From: an uncultured Erysipelotrichaceae bacterium
Lineage (GTDB): Bacteria; Bacillota_I; Bacilli_A; RFN20; CAG-826
Reading direction: 5' to 3'
NCBI GenBank assembly: GCA_902803285.1
Contig: CADCPC010000041.1
Coordinates: 1 to 38,831, forward strand
Length of the DNA stretch: 38,831 bases
In this document: one piece after another, positions 15,523-23,176 of the stretch
How the letters are laid out: each line of letters opens with the position of its first letter
Numbering within the stretch: position 1 is the first letter of the stretch
Notes under the pieces: model-generated
What the model was told of the DNA's origin: nothing
The model's database searches: none
What the model saw: only the letters and a program-made list of their open reading frames with translations
Made by a program: the position numbers and the translations under genes

Positions 15523-16014
15523 TTATTTATCTAAATCGATTGTATCTAGAATGTCCCAACGAGAATCTTTCTTATTCTGTTGTTCTTTACGATATTCATC
15601 TTCACTGATGACTCGATATCCTTCACCACTCTCTGGTAGTTTTGCTCCTTCTTTAACTAACTTGGTCGGAACGTTACTAACAATAAGGGAGAGGATATAT
15701 GGATCAATATCAAATATCGGATTTTTCTCATAAAATATGACATCATCATCTTCAACTTCATCAGAAATCTCGATGTTTTCTTTAATGTTCAAATCAAGAG
15801 GCACGTCTTCTAATGTGTAAGCACAAACTCCAACAACATGAGCTTTAACTTGGACTTTGAGCATTAATAAATCTTCAAATATTTGACCAGTAATTTTTGC
15901 GTGAACATTAGAAACGCTTCTAATATGATTTTCATCAAAATGCTCATTTGAAAAATCAAAATCAGATTCAAAAACGTAATCTTTATTGTTGAAGAAGAAA
16001 CGATTGATTTTCAT
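15523..16014 (-). CDS. yceD: DUF177 / YceD family protein
   Basis: A 163-residue DUF177 protein. The family is conserved in bacteria and linked to 23S rRNA or L32 ribosome assembly, normally directly upstream of rpmF. The central block ENHIRSVSNVHAKITGQIF then VVGVCAYTLEDVPLDLNIKE is the recognisable core; the usual cysteine after the VxGxC strand is kept. The C-terminal half contains the acidic DEVEDDDVIF segment and the LIVSNVPTKLV block. No rpmF gene follows: the next feature is a terminator and then mraZ. The start lies 3 bp after the pheT stop. Confidence 0.85.
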   Translation of the reverse strand: MKINRFFFNNKDYVFESDFDFSNEHFDENHIRSVSNVHAKITGQIFEDLLMLKVQVKAHVVGVCAYTLEDVPLDLNIKENIEISDEVEDDDVIFYEKNPIFDIDPYILSLIVSNVPTKLVKEGAKLPESGEGYRVISEDEYRKEQQNKKDSRWDILDTIDLDK

Positions 16015-16017
16015 ATC

Positions 16018-18411
16018 CTACATTCTTAATTCAATATCAAACTTTTTATTGAGTTCAAATTTGATCTTATCCATGGTGTCAACAATCTCTTTATCAGTAA
16101 GAGTATGGTCGCTACCTAAGGTGATATTAATAGCGACACTCTTGCGGTTACCGATGATATTAATTCCTTCGTAAACATCAAAGATGTTAACTTCTTTAAC
16201 AATACCTTTGCCAATCATCTTAATTGCTTTGATAATTTCGCTTGCGGCAACTTTTTTATCAACCACAAACGCTAAGTCACGAGAGACGGTTGGGAAACGA
16301 GAAATTGGTTGCATCTTATTTACACTAACTTTAGCTTCTAATAATGAATCCAAATTCATCTCTAAAAGTAAAACTGGGAGCTTACCAAAATCGAATTCTG
16401 CTAATGCATTTGGATGTAATTCTCCAAACACACCAATGCAGTTATTTTGGAAGATGATTTTTGCGCTCTTTCCAGGATGTAGTTCTTCTTTTTCAGAAAC
16501 AAATCTTTCAAATTTATATCTAGAAGATTCAATTCCTAGAATTGTGAAAATACCTTCCACTAATCCCTTTAAGTCAAAGAAATTAACTGGACGTTTTTCC
16601 ATTTGTTCTCTTAAAAGTTTATTTCCCACTAAAACGATAGAAAGATGCTCACTTCTACTAGATTTAGTGACGATATTTGCACATTCAAATAACTGTAAGT
16701 CTTTAACTTGCCTACTAACGTTGAAATTAGCGCTTTCAAGCAACGAATAAGCGATATGACTTCTAAAGATTTCTCTTTCATCAGTTAATGGGTTTAAGAG
16801 TTGATATTTTTCTTCACTGTTCAATAAATTGAATTTATCAGCGTTTTTCTTGCTGACCAATGAATAAGTTAGGCATTCATCAACACCTTGAGATAAGAGA
16901 TATTCCCTAATATTTCTCAAACGTTTTTGTTTAGCTGATAAAGCACCAACTTTGACATTTAATTCAGGCAAGATAGATGGAACAAAATCAAAGCCTAATA
17001 ATCTAATTACTTCTTCGCTTAAATCAGCGTCACAAGTGACATCTAGTCTATATGAAGGAGTAACGCTAACAAAGTTATCATCGTCAACAAATTTAACTTC
17101 AAAATTCAATCTGCTGAGAGCCTTCTTAACTTCTTCTTTAGAGAAAGAAGTGCCTAATCTGTTATTGATTTTGCTAACAGAGCATTTAAGTGTTAAATCT
17201 GGTTTGGCCTCGCTTTGATAAGTAACAATGTTACTTACAGATTTTGCGTCACAATATTCTTTAATCAAATAAGTAGCGAAATTGATCACGTCTTCTGCTT
17301 GGAAATGATTGGTGCCTTTAACAAATCTTTGGCTCGATTCACTACTTAAGCCAAGTCTAGAAGATGTATGTCTAATTGACGCTCCATCAAAAGAAGCAGC
17401 TTCAATATAAATGTTTTTGCTACTAGCATCGACCGCGCACTCTAAAGAACCCATCACACCACCTAAGCACATTGGTTTATGATCGCTACAAATAACAATG
17501 TCGCCTTTAACAATGTCATAAGTTTTTTCATCTAATGCAACAAAGCTACCTTCGTATTCGCTTTCTGCAAATAAATTATGAGCAGGTAATTTATCTTTGT
17601 CATACATATGTAATGGCTGACCAGTAAGTAGCATGACATAGTTACCAATATCAACGATATTATTGATGCTTCTAACACCCATACTTCTCAAAGCGTTTTG
17701 AATGAATTTTGGTGATTCTTTAATAACTATGTTATTAATTTCTCTTCCTGAGAATTGGGTGCATTTATCAGTGAGACTGCCGACTTTTAATTCGGTATTA
17801 AAATCAGCCTTTACAATATATGTAGGGATTTTAACTTCTCTTTCGAAAATCGCTCCTACTTCTCTAGCGACATTATATAAGGAGAGTAAATCTGGCCTAT
17901 TAGCTAAAACCTTAAGGTTTAAGATTTGGTCGTCTAAGCCCAAATATTCTAGAACATTATCAATTCCAATTGGAGCATCTTCAGGAAGCTCTTCAATGCC
18001 TTTAGTTTGTTCAGGTGATAGATATTTGGAATCAACACCAAGTTCTAATAAAGAACAACACATACCATTAGAAGATACGCCTCTAATAGTAGAAGCTTTA
18101 ATTTCTCCACCTGGAAGTTTAGCGCCTACTCTACTAACAATAACTTTTAAGCCTTTTCTAGCATTAGGTGCACCACAGACGATTTGTTCAACTCCGTATT
18201 TGCCTAAATCAACTTGTAAAATGTGGAGATGATCGCTATCTGGATGATTTTCACATTCAAGAATGTGGCCAATAGTCAAATTAGTGCCACTAGCTAATGT
18301 GGTAACTTCTTCAACTTCAATGCCTGCAAAAGTGAGGCCTTCAGCAATTTCTTCAGCGGTTAAGCCTTCAAGATTAACGTATTTTTTAAGTTCTCTTAAA
18401 CTAACTAACAT
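16018..18411 (-). CDS. pheT: Phenylalanyl-tRNA synthetase beta subunit
   Basis: The 797-residue beta subunit of the (alpha-beta)2 class II enzyme, normal length. Domains in order: EMAP-II-like tRNA-binding domain (about 40-155, with CENHPDSDHLHILQVDLG), B3/B4 editing domain (about 210-380), B5 (about 405-470), a catalytic-like core, and the C-terminal FDX-ACB anticodon-binding domain (from ISRFPTVSRDLAFVVDKK). A strong AAGGAGGG lies upstream of the ATG. It follows pheS by 13 bp. Confidence 0.97.
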   Translation of the reverse strand: MLVSLRELKKYVNLEGLTAEEIAEGLTFAGIEVEEVTTLASGTNLTIGHILECENHPDSDHLHILQVDLGKYGVEQIVCGAPNARKGLKVIVSRVGAKLPGGEIKASTIRGVSSNGMCCSLLELGVDSKYLSPEQTKGIEELPEDAPIGIDNVLEYLGLDDQILNLKVLANRPDLLSLYNVAREVGAIFEREVKIPTYIVKADFNTELKVGSLTDKCTQFSGREINNIVIKESPKFIQNALRSMGVRSINNIVDIGNYVMLLTGQPLHMYDKDKLPAHNLFAESEYEGSFVALDEKTYDIVKGDIVICSDHKPMCLGGVMGSLECAVDASSKNIYIEAASFDGASIRHTSSRLGLSSESSQRFVKGTNHFQAEDVINFATYLIKEYCDAKSVSNIVTYQSEAKPDLTLKCSVSKINNRLGTSFSKEEVKKALSRLNFEVKFVDDDNFVSVTPSYRLDVTCDADLSEEVIRLLGFDFVPSILPELNVKVGALSAKQKRLRNIREYLLSQGVDECLTYSLVSKKNADKFNLLNSEEKYQLLNPLTDEREIFRSHIAYSLLESANFNVSRQVKDLQLFECANIVTKSSRSEHLSIVLVGNKLLREQMEKRPVNFFDLKGLVEGIFTILGIESSRYKFERFVSEKEELHPGKSAKIIFQNNCIGVFGELHPNALAEFDFGKLPVLLLEMNLDSLLEAKVSVNKMQPISRFPTVSRDLAFVVDKKVAASEIIKAIKMIGKGIVKEVNIFDVYEGINIIGNRKSVAINITLGSDHTLTDKEIVDTMDKIKFELNKKFDIELRM

Positions 18412-18424
18412 TTTTAGGCCCTCC

Positions 18425-19462
18425 TTATGCTTTCTTTCTATATTGATGTAAGAATCTTACATCATTTTGATAAAATTTACGGATATCATCAATGCCATAT
18501 CTTAATATAGCCACTCTTTCGATACCGATACCGAAAGCAAATCCACTATATTCTTCTGGATCATAGCCATTCATCTTTAAAACATTAGGGTGAACCATTC
18601 CACCACCTAATACTTCAATATAACCAGTACCTTTACACATTGAACAACCTTTGCCATCACAATTAGCACATGTGATATCAACTTCGACACTAGGCTCAGT
18701 GAATGGGAAATAAGATGGTCTTAATCTAATTTCTCTCTTTTCGCCAAACATCTTCTTGGCAAAGAGTTCTAATGTTGCTTTTAAATGTCCAATATTGATG
18801 TTCTTATCAATGACAAGACCTTCAATTTGTCCAAATTGATGTGAGTGAGTTGCGTCATCATCATCTCTTCTATAAGTTTTACCAGGGCAAATAATTCTGA
18901 CTGGCTTTCCTTGTGCCTTCTCCATAGCGTGAGCTTGAACTGGAGAAGTGTGTGTTCTAAGCAATAAAGAATCGGAAATATAGAAAGTATCTTGCATGTC
19001 TCTTGCAGGATGATCATGAGGGATATTTAAAAGTTCAAAGTTATATAAATCTTGTTCAACTTCTGGTCCATCTTCCACTTCAAAACCCATACCTAAGAAA
19101 ATATCAGTCATTTCATCAATGATGACATGGAATGGATTCTTTCCTCCTGGGAGAGTTTGATAACTTGGTAAAGAGATATCAATCTCTTCTTTTGCTAATC
19201 TGGCCGCTAATTCTCTTTTCTTGAGCTCTTCTTGTTTAGCGTTGATAACTTCGCTAATCTTGGCTTTAGCAGCATTTAACTTTTGTCCAAATTCTTTTCT
19301 TTTTTCAATTGATAATTCACCGAGATTACTCATCAAAGACATGAGTTCGCTCTTCTTTGATAAATAACGGTTTCTAATTTCTTGTAGTTGATCACTGTTA
19401 TCAGAACTTTCTGTTTCTGATAATGCAATAGCGACTATTTCTTCAATTTTATTGTCTTCCAT
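18425..19462 (-). CDS. pheS: Phenylalanyl-tRNA synthetase alpha subunit
   Basis: The catalytic alpha subunit, 345 residues. An N-terminal coiled-coil tRNA-binding arm (about 1-85) is followed by class II motif 2 around [19 protein letters not shown] and motif 3 in [20 protein letters not shown]. An insertion [20 protein letters not shown] carries four cysteines arranged like a small zinc knuckle, as in many Firmicutes enzymes. The start has AGAGGTG upstream. It has its own promoter and leads pheS-pheT-yceD; no T-box leader fits in the 147-bp gap. Confidence 0.97.
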   Translation of the reverse strand: MEDNKIEEIVAIALSETESSDNSDQLQEIRNRYLSKKSELMSLMSNLGELSIEKRKEFGQKLNAAKAKISEVINAKQEELKKRELAARLAKEEIDISLPSYQTLPGGKNPFHVIIDEMTDIFLGMGFEVEDGPEVEQDLYNFELLNIPHDHPARDMQDTFYISDSLLLRTHTSPVQAHAMEKAQGKPVRIICPGKTYRRDDDDATHSHQFGQIEGLVIDKNINIGHLKATLELFAKKMFGEKREIRLRPSYFPFTEPSVEVDITCANCDGKGCSMCKGTGYIEVLGGGMVHPNVLKMNGYDPEEYSGFAFGIGIERVAILRYGIDDIRKFYQNDVRFLHQYRKKA

Positions 19463-19492
19463 AGAACACCTCTATATTCCGTATTGTCTAAA

Positions 19493-19501
19493 AGTATATC
19501 A
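19493..19501 (-). promoter_or_regulatory. Probable extended -10 promoter of pheS
   Basis: TGA-TATACT on the minus strand (19493-19501), 31 bp before the ATG. No good -35 is visible, as expected for an extended -10 promoter. Confidence 0.45.
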
Positions 19502-19555
19502 CAAAAAGAAGTCTGAAATATATTATTTCATGCTCATTTTTATTTTATACTTAAA

Positions 19556-19596
19556 TTTAATAATTGATTATTAAAAATTAATGAACAAAGTTCATT
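19556..19596 (-). terminator. Tandem hairpins after the rRNA methyltransferase gene
   Basis: The first hairpin AATGAAC-TTT-GTTCATT (19580-19596) is followed on the minus strand by AATTTTTAATAAT. A second perfect repeat, TTTAATAA-N4-TTATTAAA (19556-19575), lies immediately beyond. The first is a modest intrinsic terminator; the second is A/T-only and may be incidental. Confidence 0.55.
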
Positions 19597-19609
19597 ACTT
19601 TCTTGCTAT

Positions 19610-20323
19610 TTAACGGATTTTATTCATCAAAATTCCACCAGCAACTGCAACATTTAATGAATCGATATTAGCGATTGGAATTTTAACTTGGATATCGCTT
19701 AACTTTAGAGTTTCCTTGCTCACCCCATGAGATTCACTGCCAAGGACCAACACAAATTTATCATCGTGCTTAACTTCATCAAGAGGAATTGATTTATCGC
19801 TAAGAGTAGAAACTATAATTTGGTGACTTCCTTTGAAGTTTTTAAGCTCTTCTTCAAATACTGGAAGAGCAAAGATTGCTCCCTTAGTAGAGTTAATGAC
19901 TTTTTCGTTATAGATAGACACGCTTTCTTTGCTAACAACCACTGCGTCATAAGAAAACGCTAGAGCGGTTCTAATTAGAGTTCCCATATTTCCAGGATCT
20001 TGGATGTGATCTAAAAATAGGACTTTGTCATAATTACCTTGGTATTCATTCATTTTGCAAATGAACACTACGCCTTCTGGATTGACATTGCTAGATAGTT
20101 TTTTAAGGATTTCTTCGCTGACTAAATTAAGTTGAACTTCTTCTGGTAGTTCAAGCCATTCGGTGGCAAATACTTCAACGACTTGATGATTAGCAAGCGC
20201 CATTTCAAGAGATTTGAAAGTTTCCGCTAAGAACATTTTGTTAGCTTTGCGGTATTTATTTTCTTTGAGTGATAAGGCAAATTTAACACGTGAATTATCT
20301 TTGCTGGTTATAGCTTTAATCAT
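19610..20323 (-). CDS. TrmH/SpoU-family RNA 2'-O-methyltransferase (YsgA-like)
   Basis: A 237-residue SPOUT methyltransferase. An N-terminal substrate-binding domain (SKDNSRVKFALSLKENKYR) precedes the knotted SAM domain with its three motifs: DHIQDPGNMGTLIRTALAF, LVLGSESHGVSKETL, and IPIANIDSLNVAVAGGILM. The likely target is 2'-O-ribose methylation of rRNA. B. subtilis ysgA lies beside pheS-pheT, and the same neighbourhood is kept here, which supports a YsgA assignment. The start overlaps the YgjP-like gene by 4 nt (ATGA). Confidence 0.9.
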   Translation of the reverse strand: MIKAITSKDNSRVKFALSLKENKYRKANKMFLAETFKSLEMALANHQVVEVFATEWLELPEEVQLNLVSEEILKKLSSNVNPEGVVFICKMNEYQGNYDKVLFLDHIQDPGNMGTLIRTALAFSYDAVVVSKESVSIYNEKVINSTKGAIFALPVFEEELKNFKGSHQIIVSTLSDKSIPLDEVKHDDKFVLVLGSESHGVSKETLKLSDIQVKIPIANIDSLNVAVAGGILMNKIR

Positions 20324-20955
20324 TGAAATTCTCCTTTCAAAAGTTTCTTGCGATAGGCATCATAATTTGGGCAATATTTATACACTACATCATAGAATTG
20401 CCTTGAATGGTTATAGACCAAGATATGTGCTAATTCATGAATGATTACACTATCAATGATTGGTGTAGAATAATGCATCAATATAGTAGCAAAATGTAAG
20501 CTCTTTGTGTATTTGGAATTGCTGCCAAATCTGCTAGTCATATTTCTAACCGATACTTTGTATAGAGGCACTGACATCATAATTGAATAATGTCTCACTC
20601 TTTCTTGCATAAACTTTAAGAAGAACTTTCTAAGCTTCTTATCAAGGTCTTCCTTAGATTTGTATATAATCTTTTCTCTGCTTGAGAAATTAATTTCTCC
20701 TTGTTCTGATATAGGGATTCTCACCCCTAGAATATAGATAAAGTCTTCTCCTTTAGGAGATGGCTTAATGCTTTTTTTAATTAAAGTAGCCCCAAATTTA
20801 TCTAGTCCACTGATGATTGCTTTTTTAGTAGCAAAATGGTTGCAAGATACTCTAAAAGAGCCATCTATAAATCGATAATGAATGTTTTTCATTCTTTTAT
20901 AGGTGATGATAACTGGATAATCAATATCATTTACTTTGTAAAAAAAGTCATTCAT
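20320..20955 (-). CDS. YgjP-like metal-dependent hydrolase (M48-type, DUF45)
   Basis: A 211-residue protein with the zincin motif VIIHELAHILVYNHSRQFYD near the C-terminus (HELAH plus a downstream His in the H-S-x-x-F-Y position). The preceding TSRFGSNSKYTKSLHFATIL is the usual Y-g-j-P 'R-W-G-S-C' region, here with Asn-Ser rather than Cys after RFGS. It is cytoplasmic, with no membrane segment. Substrate unknown; some relatives are called UTP pyrophosphatase or SprT-like. A perfect TATAAT lies seven bases before the ATG with no Shine-Dalgarno, so the message is probably leaderless. Confidence 0.85.
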   Translation of the reverse strand: MNDFFYKVNDIDYPVIITYKRMKNIHYRFIDGSFRVSCNHFATKKAIISGLDKFGATLIKKSIKPSPKGEDFIYILGVRIPISEQGEINFSSREKIIYKSKEDLDKKLRKFFLKFMQERVRHYSIMMSVPLYKVSVRNMTSRFGSNSKYTKSLHFATILMHYSTPIIDSVIIHELAHILVYNHSRQFYDVVYKYCPNYDAYRKKLLKGEFQ

Positions 20956-20962
20956 GTTCTCA

Positions 20963-21000
20963 ATTATATCTTGATAATTCCCTACTTAAAATAATAAAAT
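20963..21000. promoter_or_regulatory. Divergent promoters, YgjP-like gene and DUF523 gene
   Basis: Minus strand: TATAAT at 20963-20968, seven bases before the YgjP start. Plus strand: TTGATA at 20971-20976 with TAAAAT at 20995-21000 (18 bp), or an alternative TAAAAT at 20987-20992 that lies six bases before the ATG at 20999. Which plus-strand -10 is real decides the DUF523 start. Confidence 0.45.
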
Positions 21001-21445
21001 GACTTATGGTATGGAAAAAATCTTAATTAGCGCTTGCCTAGTTGGTGATAAAACCAGATACGATGGTCATGGAAACTATAACCCTTTAATTAAAGAGCTA
21101 TTAGAAAAATATGAACTCGTTCCATTTTGTAGTGAAGTTGAAGGTGGACTACCAACTCCTAGAAAACCAAGCGAAAGAAAAGGAAGCCGTGTCGTTAATA
21201 ACGCTGGAAAAGATGTCACTAAGAATTATCTTAAAGGGGCAGAAATGGCGTTAAATATCTGCAAATATCTAGATATTAAGGTTGCAATTCTAAAAGAGAA
21301 CTCTCCTGCTTGTGGAGTTCATCAAATTCACGATGGATCTTTCTCAGGCAAACTCATTAAAGGAGAAGGAACCACTACTGAGCTATTAAGAAAAAACGGA
21401 ATCACCGTTTATAGCGAATCCGAGATTTCTGAATTATTGAAATAG
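20999..21445 (+). CDS. DUF523 family protein
   Basis: A 148-residue member of DUF523, a widespread small family of unknown function with conserved cysteines. Its signature is complete: ILISACLVGDKTRYDG near the start, VPFCSEVEGGLPTPRKPSER, and ILKENSPACGVHQIHDGSFS. The three Cys in SACLVG, PFCSE and SPACG are those conserved in the family and could hold a metal or Fe-S cluster (inference). An internal ATG at 21011 gives the more usual family N-terminus (MEKILISACL); the 20999 ATG is kept because a -10-like hexamer lies six bases upstream, as in other genes here. Its TAG lies in a terminator stem shared with the convergent GH13 gene. Confidence 0.88.
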   Translation: MTYGMEKILISACLVGDKTRYDGHGNYNPLIKELLEKYELVPFCSEVEGGLPTPRKPSERKGSRVVNNAGKDVTKNYLKGAEMALNICKYLDIKVAILKENSPACGVHQIHDGSFSGKLIKGEGTTTELLRKNGITVYSESEISELLK

Positions 21446-21461
21446 GCATTGCCTATTTTTT
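21441..21461. terminator. Bidirectional terminator holding both stop codons
   Basis: Arms AATAGGC/GCCTATT (21441-21447 and 21451-21457) enclose a 3-nt loop ATT; a T-run follows on the right. The TAG in the left arm (21443-21445) is the DUF523 stop, and the CTA in the right arm (21453-21455) is the GH13 stop on minus. The A-run on the left is short, so minus-strand termination may be weaker. Confidence 0.75.
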
Positions 21462-23114
21462 TATTTTATACACTCTTGTTTCAAATGGTTTGAGATGGAC
21501 GTAAGAGTTTTCTTCATAATTAGAAAACACTAAGTCATCATAATCCCATTTTTTAAGTTTCTTATATTTTCTTTCCTTGTTTGAGAAGTTAGAAACAATA
21601 ACAAGTTTTTCTTCTTCTCCAATTCTTTCATAGGCAAAGATGTGAGGACTACCTTTACTTAACAAATGGAATTCCCCTTCTTTAACAAGGGGTTCTTCTT
21701 TTCTAAACTTAATAAGTTTTTGATAGAAATGGAAAAGTGAGTTTTCTTCTTTTAAAGATTTCTCGACATTGATTTGATCTTTATTAGGGTTCACTCTAAT
21801 CCATGGTTCAACATCACTAAAACCAGCGTATTCACTATCATCCCAGCACATTGGGGTTCTAGCGTTATCTCTGCTGACATCAAGAGCAACGTTTTTCATT
21901 CCTCTTCTAAAGAAAGGAATCTTTTCTATTACTTTAGAAATATTAGCAAGCTCGACATCTCTAGTTTCTTCAATAGAGGAAAAATGAGCGTTGGTCATGC
22001 CAATTTCCTGGCCTTGATAGATGAATGGAGTTCCTTGAAGTAAGAAATATGTAGTCGCTAAACACTTTGAAGAATTAATATCTTCTTCAACGGTGCCAAA
22101 TCTTCCCACGCTTCTTCTTTGATCATGGTTTTCTATGAAGAGAGAATTCCATCCTCTTTGATATAAACCTTTCTGCCAATGGTTAACACATTTTTTTAAC
22201 CTTCTTAATGAGAATTTGCGGTAGAAGTATTTCACTCCGAAATAGTTATCGATATCAGTGTGATCGAAATTGAAAACCATATCGAGTTCTTCTCTTTCAG
22301 GCTCCACTAATAAACGGGCTTGTTTAAGGGTGGATAAGACTGTTTCCCCGACTGTCATCGTATCGTAATTAACGTAGACATCTTTATAAAGTTCATGGAG
22401 ATATTCATGTAATCTAGGTCCATTAACATAAGCATCTTTACCAGTTAACGCAATTTTTGGGAAGCGAGATTTGAAATCTTGTTTCTTACTAATAAGAGTT
22501 ATGACATCACATCTAAATCCATCAACACCTAAATCTAACCAGAATTTAAGCATGTCTTTAATTTCGCTTCTAAGTTTAGGATTTTCCCAGTTTAAATCTG
22601 GTTGCCCTTTTGCGAATAGATGTAGATAATATTCATCTTCGCTTCCAGGTAACTTTTCCCAGGCTCCTTCACCGAAGAACCCACTCCAGTTATTTGGAGG
22701 TTTCTTGCCGTTATTCTTACCTTTTCTAATAATGTAATAATCTTTATAAGGTGAATTGTTATCTTTGATAACACTTTGGAACCATTTATGTTCGCTAGAA
22801 GTATGATTGACTACTAAATCCATAACGAGTCTAATGCCTCTTTTATGCAATTCGTTAATCAATTGTTTTGCATCTTCTAATGTGCCAAAAGGTTTATAAA
22901 TATCGCGGTAATTAGAAATGTCATAGCCATTATCTTCTTGTGGCGAATCATATATTGGAGATAACCACACACAGTTAATGCCTAACTCTTTTAAATAATC
23001 AAGTTTGGATATAATACCTTGTATATCTCCAAAGCCATCGTGATTACTATCCTTAAAAGAACGAGGATAAATTTGATAAATTACCGCATCTTTAAACCAA
23101 TTAGTTCTCTTCAT
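21453..23114 (-). CDS. malL: GH13 alpha-glucosidase, probable oligo-1,6-glucosidase
   Basis: A 553-residue cytoplasmic alpha-amylase-family glucosidase with a (beta/alpha)8 barrel and a C-terminal beta domain. Conserved regions: MDLVVNHTS (about 98-106), DGFRCDVI with nucleophile Asp203, MTVGET with acid/base Glu257, and FIENHDQ with Asp331. The residue after the nucleophile is Val204; in this family valine there is associated with alpha-1,6 specificity (isomaltase, oligo-1,6-glucosidase), whereas threonine or alanine is usual in alpha-1,4 enzymes. AGGAAAC precedes the start. It is divergent from the GH2 gene and shares its promoter region. Confidence 0.92.
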   Translation of the reverse strand: MKRTNWFKDAVIYQIYPRSFKDSNHDGFGDIQGIISKLDYLKELGINCVWLSPIYDSPQEDNGYDISNYRDIYKPFGTLEDAKQLINELHKRGIRLVMDLVVNHTSSEHKWFQSVIKDNNSPYKDYYIIRKGKNNGKKPPNNWSGFFGEGAWEKLPGSEDEYYLHLFAKGQPDLNWENPKLRSEIKDMLKFWLDLGVDGFRCDVITLISKKQDFKSRFPKIALTGKDAYVNGPRLHEYLHELYKDVYVNYDTMTVGETVLSTLKQARLLVEPEREELDMVFNFDHTDIDNYFGVKYFYRKFSLRRLKKCVNHWQKGLYQRGWNSLFIENHDQRRSVGRFGTVEEDINSSKCLATTYFLLQGTPFIYQGQEIGMTNAHFSSIEETRDVELANISKVIEKIPFFRRGMKNVALDVSRDNARTPMCWDDSEYAGFSDVEPWIRVNPNKDQINVEKSLKEENSLFHFYQKLIKFRKEEPLVKEGEFHLLSKGSPHIFAYERIGEEEKLVIVSNFSNKERKYKKLKKWDYDDLVFSNYEENSYVHLKPFETRVYKIKK

Positions 23115-23120
23115 AATTCT

Positions 23121-23153
23121 TTGTTTCCTGTTTATGAATATATTATAATATAT
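23121..23153. promoter_or_regulatory. Overlapping divergent promoters with a palindromic -10
   Basis: A perfect 16-bp palindrome ATATATTATAATATAT (23138-23153) contains TATAAT on both strands, overlapping by 4 bp (plus 23144-23149, minus 23147-23142). On plus, TTGTTT (23121-23126) is 17 bp upstream. No clear minus -35 is seen. Polymerase could bind in only one direction at a time. Confidence 0.55.
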
Positions 23154-23176
23154 CAGACGACAAGAGGATTATAAAA

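Noticed and set aside
19463-19609. Small RNA or extra gene between pheS and the rRNA methyltransferase
   Set aside because: The interval is explained by two A/T-rich hairpins and the pheS promoter; no further structured element or open frame with an initiation signal was seen.
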